In this document: piece after piece, positions 43,983 through 52,892 of the stretch | Layout of the letters: each line of letters opens with the position of its first letter | Numbering within the stretch: the stretch's first letter is position 1 | NCBI GenBank assembly: GCA_964600615.1 | Contig: CAZRJK010000005.1 | Location: 1-64,000, forward strand | Length of the DNA: 64,000 nucleotides | Origin: RUG11198 sp964600615 | GTDB taxonomy: Bacteria > Bacillota_I > Bacilli_A > RF39 > UBA660 | Direction: 5' to 3' | Program-made: the position numbers and the translations under genes | Notes under the pieces: generated by a model | Told to the model about the DNA's origin: nothing | Database searches by the model: none | What the model saw: the letters and a program-made list of their open reading frames with translations, nothing else

Positions 43983-43991
43983 TATAATATG
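43983..43991 (-). promoter_or_regulatory. Candidate mother-cell sigma factor -10 before cotD
   Basis: CATATTATA on the minus strand fits CATANNNTA, the sigma-K -10, and is close to sigma-E. It is 22 bases before the ATG. No clear AC-type -35 is seen. Confidence 0.4.
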
Positions 43992-44029
43992 AAGTACTAT
44001 AAGAATTACCTATTATAAACATCATAGAT

Positions 44030-44290
44030 TTATAAATTTCCTTTATACTTTAAATATCCCCCATCTATACTATAAACATTATATCCAAACTTAACCAACC
44101 TAGAAGCAACATCCCTACTTTGTTCCCCATAATCACAATATAAATAATAAGTATTATTTTTATCTAAATAACGACTATAATTACTAAGTAATTTATAATA
44201 AGGAATATTTATTGCCCCATCAATATGCCCCTGATTATAATAATAACTATTCCTAATATCAATAATTATTGATTCTTTAAATTCATCCAT
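44030..44290 (-). CDS. Rhodanese-like domain protein
   Basis: 86 aa single-domain rhodanese: IIIDIRNSYYYNQGHIDGAINIPY, then the active-site Cys in YLYCDYGEQSR and GYNVYSIDGGYLKYKG. It is cytoplasmic and probably carries sulfur as a persulfide. No partner enzyme is adjacent. It starts at ATG 44290 with RBS GGGGTGG. Confidence 0.88.
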   Translation of the reverse strand: MDEFKESIIIDIRNSYYYNQGHIDGAINIPYYKLLSNYSRYLDKNNTYYLYCDYGEQSRDVASRLVKFGYNVYSIDGGYLKYKGNL

Positions 44291-44350
44291 CTAACCACCC
44301 CTAATTTAATATATCAAAAAATTAAAATAACGAATGTATAAACAACTAAA

Positions 44351-44374
44351 AAAAGGAATATAAATATTCCTTTT
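44351..44374 (-). terminator. Terminator of the VirD4-like gene
   Basis: 10-bp stem AAAAGGAATA / TATTCCTTTT, 4-base loop, U-rich tail on the minus strand. Confidence 0.8.
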
Positions 44375-46454
44375 AATTATCACTAAAGAAATCATCAAAA
44401 AACGAATCACTATTAGTTCCATCATGATACATAGAACTATCAGTTTCAACAGTCTCTTCTGGATCAGACTCCACAACATTTTCACTAGAAGTTCCCGCTG
44501 CTTCTTTTCGTTCCTCTTCTTCTAATTCAGCAATTTTAGCATCTATCTTCTTTACCAAATCATCAACATTAAATGAATCTTCAGAAGAAGCTGGAACACT
44601 ATCATTTCCCAACAAAGAATTAAGTCCACCATCTTGTGGCATTCCAGCAAAAGGATTACCACCCATTCCGCCAAATGGATTAGCAAAAGGATTTCCCATA
44701 CCACCAGAAGGATCTATATCAGAAGAACTCATCATCTCTTCCATTTTTTGAGCTTTTCTAGCTTTAACAAACTCTCTTATATCAAATAATTGAACTTCTT
44801 TCTTTTCTCTTTCAGGAAAAGTAGCTTTACCAAAAGATTCTCCCCATAAACCATCCCTATTCATTACCCAGTTAGGAATCATTTTAGTCTTAAAAGGCAT
44901 CATCCTAAGTCTAAGAGAAATAGAACTATCCTTTTCCATTCTCTGTAAATCACTAACAGTAACCAAAGGTGTAGAAGAGGTTTTTTCCTTTTCTTTTGAT
45001 TTTACTTCACCACATAATTTAGATAACTCTTCCAAAGCTTGTAACTCAGCACTTATCAAATATAAAATATTACAGTTACCTTTAATAGTCTCAGCATTTT
45101 CCTTACCATAAACCTGTGTAAGCTGAGCAAAGTTCTGAATAATAAATGTAAACCTAATATGTCTACTACGAGCTGCTGTAACCATAGTAGTAACATCCTT
45201 TAAAGGAGGCATATTAGCAAACTCATCCAAAATAAAATTAGTTCTATAAGGTAAATGTCCACCAGACTCTTGAGCAACATCAATTAAAGTCTCATAACAT
45301 TGTTTAATAAAAATGGTAGCCAGTGGATGTAAAGTCTTTTTCTCATCTTGTACAACCATAAATACAGCTGTTTTCTTTCTACCAATATCCTTCATATCAA
45401 AATCACTATATGATAACATTTCAGACAAATTATCTCTTGAAGAAAATAATTTTACTTTTTGCTTAAAAGTAGATAAAACTCCACCCTTAGTTTCTTCAGG
45501 AGCAAAAACAGTACCAGAAGCATTAATATAAGCTGGTCTAGAAGGATCCTTATCCTTAAAGTATTCCTTTATATAATTATTATTAGGACCTCCAAATCTT
45601 TCCTCTCCTAAATTAGACATAAGATTCATACTATTTAAATTCACTTGTTCCTCAGTAGCATCCTCAAATAAACCTAGAGCAAGACCAGAAAAATAATCAG
45701 CACCAGATTTCTCCCAGAAAGGATCTCCCGTATTTTTTTCATCATAAAGTATATTTAATGCTAAATCATCAAGAAGCTCTACCGCTTTATCAGTATTCCC
45801 TTCCTGATAAAGTTTATAAGGCAAATTCATAGGATTCCAAGCATTACCTCTTTGTGGATCACGAAAATTAAGAACAACAACATTATATCCATAAGCCTTT
45901 AACATTTCTCCAGTTTCTTCAAAAAGCTCACCCTTTGGATCCGTAAGAATCATAGATTCCCCAGCCTTAGCTAAAACTTTAATCATAGGAAATACAACTA
46001 TCTGTGTTTTACCAGAACCAGTAGCACCAATAATAACATTGTGAGCTTCACCATCATCAACCCACATTTTTTTACCATTATTAATTACTACTATACCAGC
46101 ATGAGCTAAAGTCTTATCCTTAGGATTAATCTCTGATAAAGTTTTTTTCATTTCTTTATCTTTACACCATCTAGCATACCCTTTATCCTTCTTTTTATCT
46201 ATACCAAAGCCTTTATCAGTATCAAAAAAATATGATTTAACTGAGAAAAAAGATGCCCCTAAAATAGCAAAAAAGAAAAATAAAGTATATAATATATTAC
46301 TAGGATAAAATCCCTTAAAAGGAAGAAAACCAGAAAAAGTTCCATCTGTAGCCAAAGTTCTAACATTAGCAACCGCTACAGCACATATATATAATAAAAA
46401 TATACAAAAACCAATAAAAATTTTAAAATCTTTTTCATCAGCTCGAAATTTCAT
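44373..46454 (-). CDS. VirD4/TraG-type coupling ATPase
   Basis: 693 aa. Two N-terminal membrane helices (about 10-35 and 50-75) are followed by a cytoplasmic ATPase with Walker A GATGSGKTQIV, ILTDPKGELFEE and Walker B NFILDEFANMPPL, and an all-alpha-like insert. The C-terminal 150 residues are Gly/Met/Pro-rich, then acidic. This is a T4SS coupling protein that brings DNA or protein substrates to a secretion channel. No relaxase, VirB4 or other channel gene lies nearby. ATG 46454 has GAGGAGG 8 bases upstream; the frame open to 46505 is not supported. Confidence 0.85.
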   Translation of the reverse strand: MKFRADEKDFKIFIGFCIFLLYICAVAVANVRTLATDGTFSGFLPFKGFYPSNILYTLFFFFAILGASFFSVKSYFFDTDKGFGIDKKKDKGYARWCKDKEMKKTLSEINPKDKTLAHAGIVVINNGKKMWVDDGEAHNVIIGATGSGKTQIVVFPMIKVLAKAGESMILTDPKGELFEETGEMLKAYGYNVVVLNFRDPQRGNAWNPMNLPYKLYQEGNTDKAVELLDDLALNILYDEKNTGDPFWEKSGADYFSGLALGLFEDATEEQVNLNSMNLMSNLGEERFGGPNNNYIKEYFKDKDPSRPAYINASGTVFAPEETKGGVLSTFKQKVKLFSSRDNLSEMLSYSDFDMKDIGRKKTAVFMVVQDEKKTLHPLATIFIKQCYETLIDVAQESGGHLPYRTNFILDEFANMPPLKDVTTMVTAARSRHIRFTFIIQNFAQLTQVYGKENAETIKGNCNILYLISAELQALEELSKLCGEVKSKEKEKTSSTPLVTVSDLQRMEKDSSISLRLRMMPFKTKMIPNWVMNRDGLWGESFGKATFPEREKKEVQLFDIREFVKARKAQKMEEMMSSSDIDPSGGMGNPFANPFGGMGGNPFAGMPQDGGLNSLLGNDSVPASSEDSFNVDDLVKKIDAKIAELEEEERKEAAGTSSENVVESDPEETVETDSSMYHDGTNSDSFFDDFFSDN

Positions 46455-46493
46455 ATTAAATTCCTCCTCAAAACAATTAAACTTATCAAAAAA

Positions 46494-46522
46494 ATTATAA
46501 CACATAACAAGAAAACTATCAA
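46494..46522 (-). promoter_or_regulatory. Promoter of the VirD4-like gene
   Basis: TTGATA (46517-46522), 17-base spacer ending TGT, TATAAT (46494-46499). Confidence 0.7.
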
Positions 46523-46594
46523 TTAATTTTTTGCCTTTTTTGTTAATTATAAGTTATAAAACAGTTATTTTTAAGCATTATTTAAAAATAAATG

Positions 46595-46623
46595 TTGTTT
46601 TTTTAAATAAATTCTGCTATTAT
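46595..46623 (+). promoter_or_regulatory. Promoter of the PrsA-like foldase gene
   Basis: TTGTTT (46595-46600), 17-base spacer ending TGC, TATTAT (46618-46623). Confidence 0.65.
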
Positions 46624-46651
46624 AGGTATGTGCTTTAGAAGGGAGGATACT

Positions 46652-48079
46652 ATGAGTAAAGAAACTAACAAGAAAACTACTAACAAAAAAAATGAAAAAG
46701 TAGTAAAAAATAATAAAACTAAATCTAAAGACACAAAAAAAACAATTAAAGAAGAAAAAAAGAATATTAACAAAAAACATAACACCAAAGAAATAAAAGA
46801 AGAGAAAAAAATCACGCCAATAGAAGAAACTATTAAAGAATATGATTATGATCTAGAAGATTTCGAAAAAGAAGAAGAAATTGAAGAAGTTAACTTAAAA
46901 ACATCTAAAGACAAAGAAGAAGAAAGAAAAAGAAAAGAAGAAAAAAGAGCAAAAAGAATTGCTGAAAAAGAAAGAAAAAAAGAAGAAAAGCAAAAACTAA
47001 AAGCTGAAAAAATAAAAGAAAAAGAAATAAGTATAGTTAAAAATCAAAAATCAAAAAACATTGCAAAAAGAAATAAAAACACCAAATTAATTCAAATTGG
47101 TCAATTCTTAGAAACAAATAGATATTTAATAGCTAGTTTTGTTCTAGGAGCAATCGTTACCTCATTAATAGGCTTTATTATTTGGCCAGAAAGAATCGCA
47201 ACTTTAAAAAATGGTGAAGAACCAATTGTTAAAGTTGGAAAAAACACTTATACAGCAGATAATTTATACACAAAAATGAAAAGTCATTATAATGTCAGTC
47301 AACTATTAGATCAAATAGATGATGATTTACTAACAAAACTATACCCTGAAGATAATGACATGAAAAATGAAATAAAACAAAATGCTGAATACTACATAAA
47401 TATGTACAAACAATATTATAACTATACAGAAGAACAATTCTTATCTTCAAACGGTTTTGCTAATTACAATGCATTCTTAGAATATTTAAGACTAGATTAT
47501 CGTCGCAAAAAATATTTAGATAAATATGTAGAAGATAATTTAACTGATAAAGAAATAGAAAATTATTATAACAAAAATGTTTATGGAGATATCAATTGTC
47601 AACATATCTTAGTAGAAACTTCCGAAGAAGAAGATAGTAAAAAATTAAAAGATGCTGAAGGAAAAAAACTAGCAGAAGAAATAATTAGTAAAATAAATGA
47701 TGGAACATCATGGGAAAACATCAAAAAAGATTATAAAGATAAAGTTACATTTGAAGACCTTGGTTATCAATCTTGGGATTCTGACTTAGAAGAGTCATTT
47801 AAAACAGCCTTAAAAGAAATGGATAACAAAAGTTATTCAAAGGAACCAGTAAAAACTTCATATGGTTACCACGTAATTTATCGTATAGACCAAAAGAAAG
47901 TTGAATCATTGAAGAAAACTAAAAAGAAAATTATTTCTAAATTAGTAGAAGAAAAAAAGGAAGCAGATTCTAATCTTCAATACAAAGCTTTAATTAATTT
48001 AAGAAATGAAAAGAACATAAAATTCTATGATACAGATATGGAAAGCAAATACAACGATTATAAAAAGCAATATAAATAA
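46652..48079 (+). CDS. Membrane-anchored peptidyl-prolyl isomerase, PrsA/SurA-like
   Basis: 475 aa. The first about 145 residues are extremely Lys/Glu-rich and probably a charged cytoplasmic coiled coil. One membrane helix follows (YLIASFVLGAIVTSLIGFIIW), then a SurA/PrsA N-terminal-like helical domain and a parvulin domain (NCQHILVETSEEE..., DLGYQSWDSDLEESFK, VKTSYGYHVIYRID). PrsA helps exported proteins fold outside the membrane. Here it is a bitopic protein, not the usual lipoprotein. ATG 46652 has GGGAGG 5 bases upstream. Confidence 0.85.
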   Translation: MSKETNKKTTNKKNEKVVKNNKTKSKDTKKTIKEEKKNINKKHNTKEIKEEKKITPIEETIKEYDYDLEDFEKEEEIEEVNLKTSKDKEEERKRKEEKRAKRIAEKERKKEEKQKLKAEKIKEKEISIVKNQKSKNIAKRNKNTKLIQIGQFLETNRYLIASFVLGAIVTSLIGFIIWPERIATLKNGEEPIVKVGKNTYTADNLYTKMKSHYNVSQLLDQIDDDLLTKLYPEDNDMKNEIKQNAEYYINMYKQYYNYTEEQFLSSNGFANYNAFLEYLRLDYRRKKYLDKYVEDNLTDKEIENYYNKNVYGDINCQHILVETSEEEDSKKLKDAEGKKLAEEIISKINDGTSWENIKKDYKDKVTFEDLGYQSWDSDLEESFKTALKEMDNKSYSKEPVKTSYGYHVIYRIDQKKVESLKKTKKKIISKLVEEKKEADSNLQYKALINLRNEKNIKFYDTDMESKYNDYKKQYK

Positions 48080-48104
48080 AGAGATTCAAAATTGAATCTC
48101 TTTT
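48078..48104. terminator. Bidirectional terminator
   Basis: Stem GAGATTCAA / TTGAATCTC (48081-48089 with 48092-48100), flanked by A and T runs. Confidence 0.8.
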
Positions 48105-48635
48105 TTATTTTAAAAAATTAATAATTATTATAATAGAAATAACCAGTACCAATAATCCCAATAATATCAAATAAACACTAGGTCTATTATTTTTACTAAA
48201 ATAACTAACACTCTTCTCTTTAACTACTACCTCAGATTTTTTATTATCAATAGAAAAATTATAATAACTTATACATTCATTTAACAAATCTTTCCTATAA
48301 GTAGTAACATAACAATTTGTAACACTAAATCTATTTACATCATTAAAAGAAATACCAGAAACAAACTCTATCCCCTTTTCTTTTAATTTATCTAAACTAC
48401 TCTTATTTAAAATATCAGCTACTACATCATCCATAGCTTCCTTTTCACCAGAAGAAAAACTATTATCCATAACATAACCAGTACTATTATTAACTAATTT
48501 AGATATAAATAAATTATCAGCATCTCCATCTCTCTTAATAGAATATAAAACATAAAAATCATTACCATACTTAATTCCTGTAATAATAGTAGCCATAAAT
48601 TTTATATTTCCATCGATATCAATTAATTCTATCAT
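48105..48635 (-). CDS. Tail-anchored protein with DUF1292-like N-terminus
   Basis: 176 aa. Residues 1-75 (ELIDIDGNIKFMATIITGIKY...FISKLV...GEKEAMDDVVADIL) recall the DUF1292 strand-strand-helix pattern seen at 191-427. The middle is polar, and the last about 25 residues form a membrane helix with a 2-residue tail, so it is tail-anchored with a cytoplasmic domain. RBS AGGAGGT precedes ATG 48635. Function is unknown. It follows the paired Cys-rich genes and may share their transcript. Confidence 0.5.
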   Translation of the reverse strand: MIELIDIDGNIKFMATIITGIKYGNDFYVLYSIKRDGDADNLFISKLVNNSTGYVMDNSFSSGEKEAMDDVVADILNKSSLDKLKEKGIEFVSGISFNDVNRFSVTNCYVTTYRKDLLNECISYYNFSIDNKKSEVVVKEKSVSYFSKNNRPSVYLILLGLLVLVISIIIIINFLK

Positions 48636-48645
48636 AAATTACCTC

Positions 48646-49593
48646 CTAATCAGAAGAAATTACATAAGGATTTTCATAAGTTCCATCACCTGAAACAACA
48701 TATACAGAACTCTTTATTCTAACTACAACCCTCAATCCATAAGCATTAACATAACTACCATTATCCACAACCCTATTAACCGGATTCCAAGCAAACAATT
48801 TATTAGCAGCACCATCATAAATAGACGCATACCAATAATAACCACCATTATCAATTAAATCATCAGCATATCCGCAAAATCTATTACTAAAATTATTTAC
48901 GCAATCACTAACCTTCATATCTAAATACTCATTAAAATCATCTTCAGTAATAGATCTAACACTATAATTATTACACTCATTTTTATAAACAAATTTCTTA
49001 TTACAATAAAGAAGCGCCCTAGAATTAAGTTCATTTATATATAACAAAGAATTAATTGAATTATTACTTTTTTTAACACACTCTAAAGAACCAGCACTAA
49101 CCAAATAAGCAGTATCATCAGCAGTATAAAAAACTCTCCACCCAGAAACAACATATTTGTTATCAGAACTAAAACAATAACCCATATCATCATTATTAAC
49201 AAAATTTACATTTACCCCATTACAACTAGCTCCAGAACATCCGCTATTACCAGTATAACTAACATAACTACCGCTAGCCATTGATGATAATTTAGGTTTT
49301 GATTCAAATGTTAAATTACAAGCAACACCACTACCATTACTACCATTACTAACATTTAAAACTCTATTAACTCTATCCCAACTAATCTTAGTACTATGAC
49401 TACCACATTTATATCTAGTAAGATAATAATTACCACTATCAGGCAATTTTTTACTATTAACACCATCTATACTAATCAATAAATCATTACCATCATACTT
49501 AACATACTTATTAGTTAAAGAATCATAATCATAATGATAAACAAAAAAAGAAATTATAAATATAACAACAATACTACTTATAATCTTTTTCAT
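48646..49593 (-). CDS. Cys-rich exported protein, short paralogue
   Basis: 315 aa. An N-terminal signal anchor is followed by repeating motifs: LPDSGNYYLTRYKCGS, YTGNSGCSGASCNGVNVNF, YLVSAGSLECV, LLYCNKKFVYKNECNN, LIDNGGYYWYAS and a closing GTYENPYVISSD. All these modules recur in the same order in the upstream gene at 49609, so the pair arose by duplication. Function is unknown; a secreted or surface disulfide-rich protein is inferred. RBS AGGAGGT. Confidence 0.65.
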   Translation of the reverse strand: MKKIISSIVVIFIISFFVYHYDYDSLTNKYVKYDGNDLLISIDGVNSKKLPDSGNYYLTRYKCGSHSTKISWDRVNRVLNVSNGSNGSGVACNLTFESKPKLSSMASGSYVSYTGNSGCSGASCNGVNVNFVNNDDMGYCFSSDNKYVVSGWRVFYTADDTAYLVSAGSLECVKKSNNSINSLLYINELNSRALLYCNKKFVYKNECNNYSVRSITEDDFNEYLDMKVSDCVNNFSNRFCGYADDLIDNGGYYWYASIYDGAANKLFAWNPVNRVVDNGSYVNAYGLRVVVRIKSSVYVVSGDGTYENPYVISSD

Positions 49594-49608
49594 AAATACC
49601 TCCTAATA

Positions 49609-50997
49609 TCACCTAACATCTATAAGATAAGGATCACTATAAGTTCCATTACCACTAATAGCAACAACATTACTATTAAGTCTAATAACAGGTCTTAACC
49701 CCATATAACTAACAGTATTATCACTAACTATACCTCTAAACAAAGGATTCCAACTAAATAAAGAAGAACCAGAAGCATACCAATAATAACCACCATTATC
49801 AATTAAATCATTATTATAACCACATCTTTTATTATTCTTATTATTAGCACAATTCTCTAAATCATTATTAAATAATTTCCTAAAATCATCATTATTAATT
49901 AATCTAATATTATTACAATCATTTCCATAAACAAACTTATTATTACAATACTTTCTACTAATATTATCCAATTCAGCTACATTACTAGCACTAACACACT
50001 CCAAAGAACCAGCACTAACTAAATATACAGTACCATCTTCAACATATAAAACTCTAAATCCACTAACAATAAATTTATTATTAAAACTAGAACAGTACCC
50101 CATATTAGTATCATCAACAAAATTTACATTTACACCACTACAACTAGATCCAGAACATCCATTATCACCTGTATATTTAACATAATCACCACTTTTAACA
50201 ATATTCACTAAATTATCAACATCATCACTAGACTTAAAAGTTAAATCACACCTATCGTTAATAACACTACCAGCAGAAAACATCAATGACTTAGTTAAAG
50301 AATTCCATTTAACCTCACTACCATTTTCACAAGAAGAAACCATAGTATATCTACCACTATTAGGTAAACTAGTACTAGATTTACCATCAATAACAATATG
50401 TTTAACTAATAAATCAATATCTTGATTATCTAAAGTAACATTAACTCTAGAAATAACATTAACACTAAGAATTCCTTTAAAAGTTTTATTCATCATATTA
50501 TTCTGATTAGTACCATCATCTAACAAATATATTCTAAGTTCAAAATTATTCTCCCCCAAATTATCCAATATAATACCATCAGTCAAAACCAATTTATCAC
50601 CAGATAATTCACTAAAACTTCCTTTAGAAACACTACTATTATTATATAAAAGTTCATATCTAAAATTATTATTCTTAAGAATATTATCTATCTCTATAGA
50701 ATTTAATACAATTGAAACAGATAAAGCCTCTTCAATATTATCATTTAAAACTTCTATACTAAAATTATTTTTTTCAGATAAACTATCAATATCATTACTA
50801 CTAATAGGAACAGCCGTAATAGTACTAATAAAATTACTATTCTTATATACAACCTTAATATCTTCATTATTAGTCAAAGTACTAAACTTAGTACTAGCAT
50901 TACTAAAAGAATACCAAGCATAACTACTAGAAAGCATTAATACAACCATAGATAAAACAAAAACAGTAATAACACTCAATGTCTTTCTAAAACTCAT
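49609..50997 (-). CDS. Cys-rich exported protein, long paralogue
   Basis: 462 aa. A signal segment and SYAWYSFSNAST (recalling the N-terminus of camelysin/TasA-type fibre proteins) are followed by an extra beta-rich domain (about 40-200). The modules shared with the downstream gene come next: LPNSGRYTMVSSCENGS, YTGDNGCSGSSCSGVNVNF, YLVSAGSLECV, YCNNKFVYGNDCNN, LIDNGGYYWYAS, GLRPVIRL and GTYSDPYLIDVR. Its role is unknown. It has its own promoter at 51036-51064 and heads the three-gene operon. Confidence 0.65.
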   Translation of the reverse strand: MSFRKTLSVITVFVLSMVVLMLSSSYAWYSFSNASTKFSTLTNNEDIKVVYKNSNFISTITAVPISSNDIDSLSEKNNFSIEVLNDNIEEALSVSIVLNSIEIDNILKNNNFRYELLYNNSSVSKGSFSELSGDKLVLTDGIILDNLGENNFELRIYLLDDGTNQNNMMNKTFKGILSVNVISRVNVTLDNQDIDLLVKHIVIDGKSSTSLPNSGRYTMVSSCENGSEVKWNSLTKSLMFSAGSVINDRCDLTFKSSDDVDNLVNIVKSGDYVKYTGDNGCSGSSCSGVNVNFVDDTNMGYCSSFNNKFIVSGFRVLYVEDGTVYLVSAGSLECVSASNVAELDNISRKYCNNKFVYGNDCNNIRLINNDDFRKLFNNDLENCANNKNNKRCGYNNDLIDNGGYYWYASGSSLFSWNPLFRGIVSDNTVSYMGLRPVIRLNSNVVAISGNGTYSDPYLIDVR

Positions 50998-51035
50998 TAT
51001 GCCTCACCTCTATTCTTTTATCCCATTCTATTAAA

Positions 51036-51064
51036 ATAATAACACATTTATAAAAAATATTCAA
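51036..51064 (-). promoter_or_regulatory. Promoter of the Cys-rich pair
   Basis: TTGAAT (51059-51064), 17-base spacer ending TGT, TATTAT (51036-51041). Confidence 0.65.
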
Positions 51065-51066
51065 CA

Positions 51067-51092
51067 AAAAAAACTATTCACATAGTTTTTTT
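51067..51092 (-). terminator. nfo terminator
   Basis: 11-bp stem (A-rich arm with ACTAT / ATAGT), loop TCAC, U-tract on the minus strand. It overlaps the nfo stop. Confidence 0.75.
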
Positions 51093-51996
51093 ATTTATAA
51101 AATTCTCTTATCTTATCAAAAACCTTACTATCAAATTTTTTATTTTTAATCATTTCTATTTCAAACCTATAAGGAGGATATATTCTATGAGTATCCTCAT
51201 CAAATTCTCCAATATAAGGAGTCTCCAATATCATAGGAATACCATCCAATCTCTTATTATAGATAACCTTAATTAAATTATCAAAACCAATAGTTCCAAA
51301 CCCTATATTAGCATGCCTATCCTTATGACTTCCCCTATCATTTTTACTATCATTAACATGAACACAAGCTAAATATGATAATCCTATTACCTTATCAAAA
51401 AGATCTAACACACCATCTATATCACTAACATCATATCCCGCATCATTAATATGACAAGTATCCAAACATACAGCTATTCTCTTCTTATTCTTTATACCAT
51501 CAATAATAGTCCTAATTTCCTCAAAAGAAACACCTACCTCAGTTCCCTTACCAGCCATAGTCTCTAAACAAATACTAACATTATGATCATCATCTAAAAC
51601 AATATTAAGACCCTTAATAATATTAGCAATCGCATGATTTCTTTCTAATCCTACACTACTACCTGGATGTAATACCAACTTAGTAATACCTAATCTTTCA
51701 CATCTAATAACTTCATCCTTTAAAAAAGAAACACTAAAAGAAAAATTATCATCATTACACAAATTAATAATATAAGGCGCATGACATATAACATTTTCTA
51801 ATGCCATATCATTATCTTTCATTAATTCATATGCCTTATAAGTAAGTTCATCACTAATACTACCTCTCCTAGTATTCTGTGGAGCCCCCGTATAAAACAT
51901 AAAAGTATTACTATTATACCTAATAGCTTCATAAACACTACCCATTAACTGTGTATCATTTTTATATGACACATGACTACCAATAACTAATCCCAT
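51091..51996 (-). CDS. nfo: Endonuclease IV (AP endonuclease)
   Basis: 301 aa zinc enzyme for abasic-site repair. GSHVSYKN at the start, ICLETMAGKGTEVG, CLDTCHINDAGYD and HVNDSKNDRGSHKDRHANIG carry the three-zinc ligand set. The length is close to the family norm. RBS AGGAGGT precedes ATG 51996. Confidence 0.95.
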   Translation of the reverse strand: MGLVIGSHVSYKNDTQLMGSVYEAIRYNSNTFMFYTGAPQNTRRGSISDELTYKAYELMKDNDMALENVICHAPYIINLCNDDNFSFSVSFLKDEVIRCERLGITKLVLHPGSSVGLERNHAIANIIKGLNIVLDDDHNVSICLETMAGKGTEVGVSFEEIRTIIDGIKNKKRIAVCLDTCHINDAGYDVSDIDGVLDLFDKVIGLSYLACVHVNDSKNDRGSHKDRHANIGFGTIGFDNLIKVIYNKRLDGIPMILETPYIGEFDEDTHRIYPPYRFEIEMIKNKKFDSKVFDKIREFYK

Positions 51997-52005
51997 ACAT
52001 ACCTC

Positions 52006-52515
52006 CTAATTAAATCTAACAGAAGAAATAACCTTATCATACTCAGTATCACAAAACTTATCTCCTGAAAGAGAATCACCATAAGAATAATCATTAATTT
52101 CATAATTTAAAATATATCCCCTATCATTCTTAACAGTAGCATAATAATAATTAATATTACCCCGTTTAGATACACTCATATAATACCACTTATAACCATT
52201 AAGATCTACTTCACTAATCTCACTAACCTCATCATTCAAAGTAAAAGTAATCCTATCCTTAAGATAATCACTACCATTCTTATAACTATAAGTACTATAA
52301 TCATTTATATCAAAAGAGCAAGAAATACCATCATCATAATAATGATAATATCCCCTAGAATACTCACTCTCTTCAAACTTATCAGAAATAACATATGAAA
52401 TATTATCTAAATATTCATTACCATCATAATAATAATCAGTACTCTGCTTATATATCCATGAACATACAAAAAAAACAATTATAACACCAACCAATATAAA
52501 TAAAATTTTCTTCAT
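52006..52515 (-). CDS. Single-pass membrane protein, unknown
   Basis: About 169 aa. An N-terminal helix (KKILFILVGVIIVFFVCSWIY) is followed by a very Tyr- and Asp-rich external domain (many YYYD, SYK and YSY stretches) with two Cys. No family is recognised. The start may be ATG 52515 or 52521. A TATAAT at 52531-52536 would give a very short leader, so a longer frame reaching 52557 is unlikely. It sits just upstream of nfo and may be co-transcribed. Confidence 0.5.
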   Translation of the reverse strand: MKKILFILVGVIIVFFVCSWIYKQSTDYYYDGNEYLDNISYVISDKFEESEYSRGYYHYYDDGISCSFDINDYSTYSYKNGSDYLKDRITFTLNDEVSEISEVDLNGYKWYYMSVSKRGNINYYYATVKNDRGYILNYEINDYSYGDSLSGDKFCDTEYDKVISSVRFN

Positions 52516-52542
52516 ATCCATCACATAATAATTATAACATAA

Positions 52543-52568
52543 AAAAAGACTTCTCAAGAAGTCTTTTT
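52543..52568 (-). terminator. Terminator of the 52554-52829 gene
   Basis: 11-bp stem (AAAAAGACTTC / GAAGTCTTTTT), loop TCAA. It overlaps the gene's stop and lies immediately before the next gene's -10. Confidence 0.8.
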
Positions 52569-52829
52569 CAAACTTTCAGCATATATCCTAAGCTCTCTAT
52601 AATAAAAATAACTACCAATACAAAAAATATTCATACATAAAAAAGCAATAGCAACCAATATATAACTACTCTCTCCCTTAACTAAAGAACCCAAAAACAT
52701 CCCCATAGTAACCATAAAAGTAATAAAAGGAACAGCATAACAAACTATAAATATACTCTTACCATATCTAGTACCATAAAAATCATGCAATAACTTCTTT
52801 ATCCCTTTACCATCTAACTTATATATCAT
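52554..52829 (-). CDS. Small two-helix membrane protein, unknown
   Basis: 91 aa. A basic N-terminus with HDFYGTRYG is followed by two hydrophobic helices (about 27-47 and 55-76) and a charged C-terminus. No recognised family. RBS AAGGA precedes ATG 52829. It is between two terminators, so it is a single-gene unit. Confidence 0.5.
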   Translation of the reverse strand: MIYKLDGKGIKKLLHDFYGTRYGKSIFIVCYAVPFITFMVTMGMFLGSLVKGESSYILVAIAFLCMNIFCIGSYFYYRELRIYAESLKKTS

Positions 52830-52857
52830 AATTTAATCCTTCCCATTCTTCTAAAAA

Positions 52858-52881
52858 AAGATTTCCCCAATAGGAAATCTT
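52858..52881 (-). terminator. Terminator of the prepilin gene
   Basis: 9-bp stem AAGATTTCC / GGAAATCTT with a 6-base loop and U-tract on the minus strand. Confidence 0.8.
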
Positions 52882-52892
52882 AAATATTAATA

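Noticed and set aside
46571..46815. Two Phe-rich minus-strand frames
   Set aside because: They are antisense to the Lys/Glu-rich start of the PrsA-like gene; Phe/Leu/Val richness is the mirror of AAA/GAA codons.
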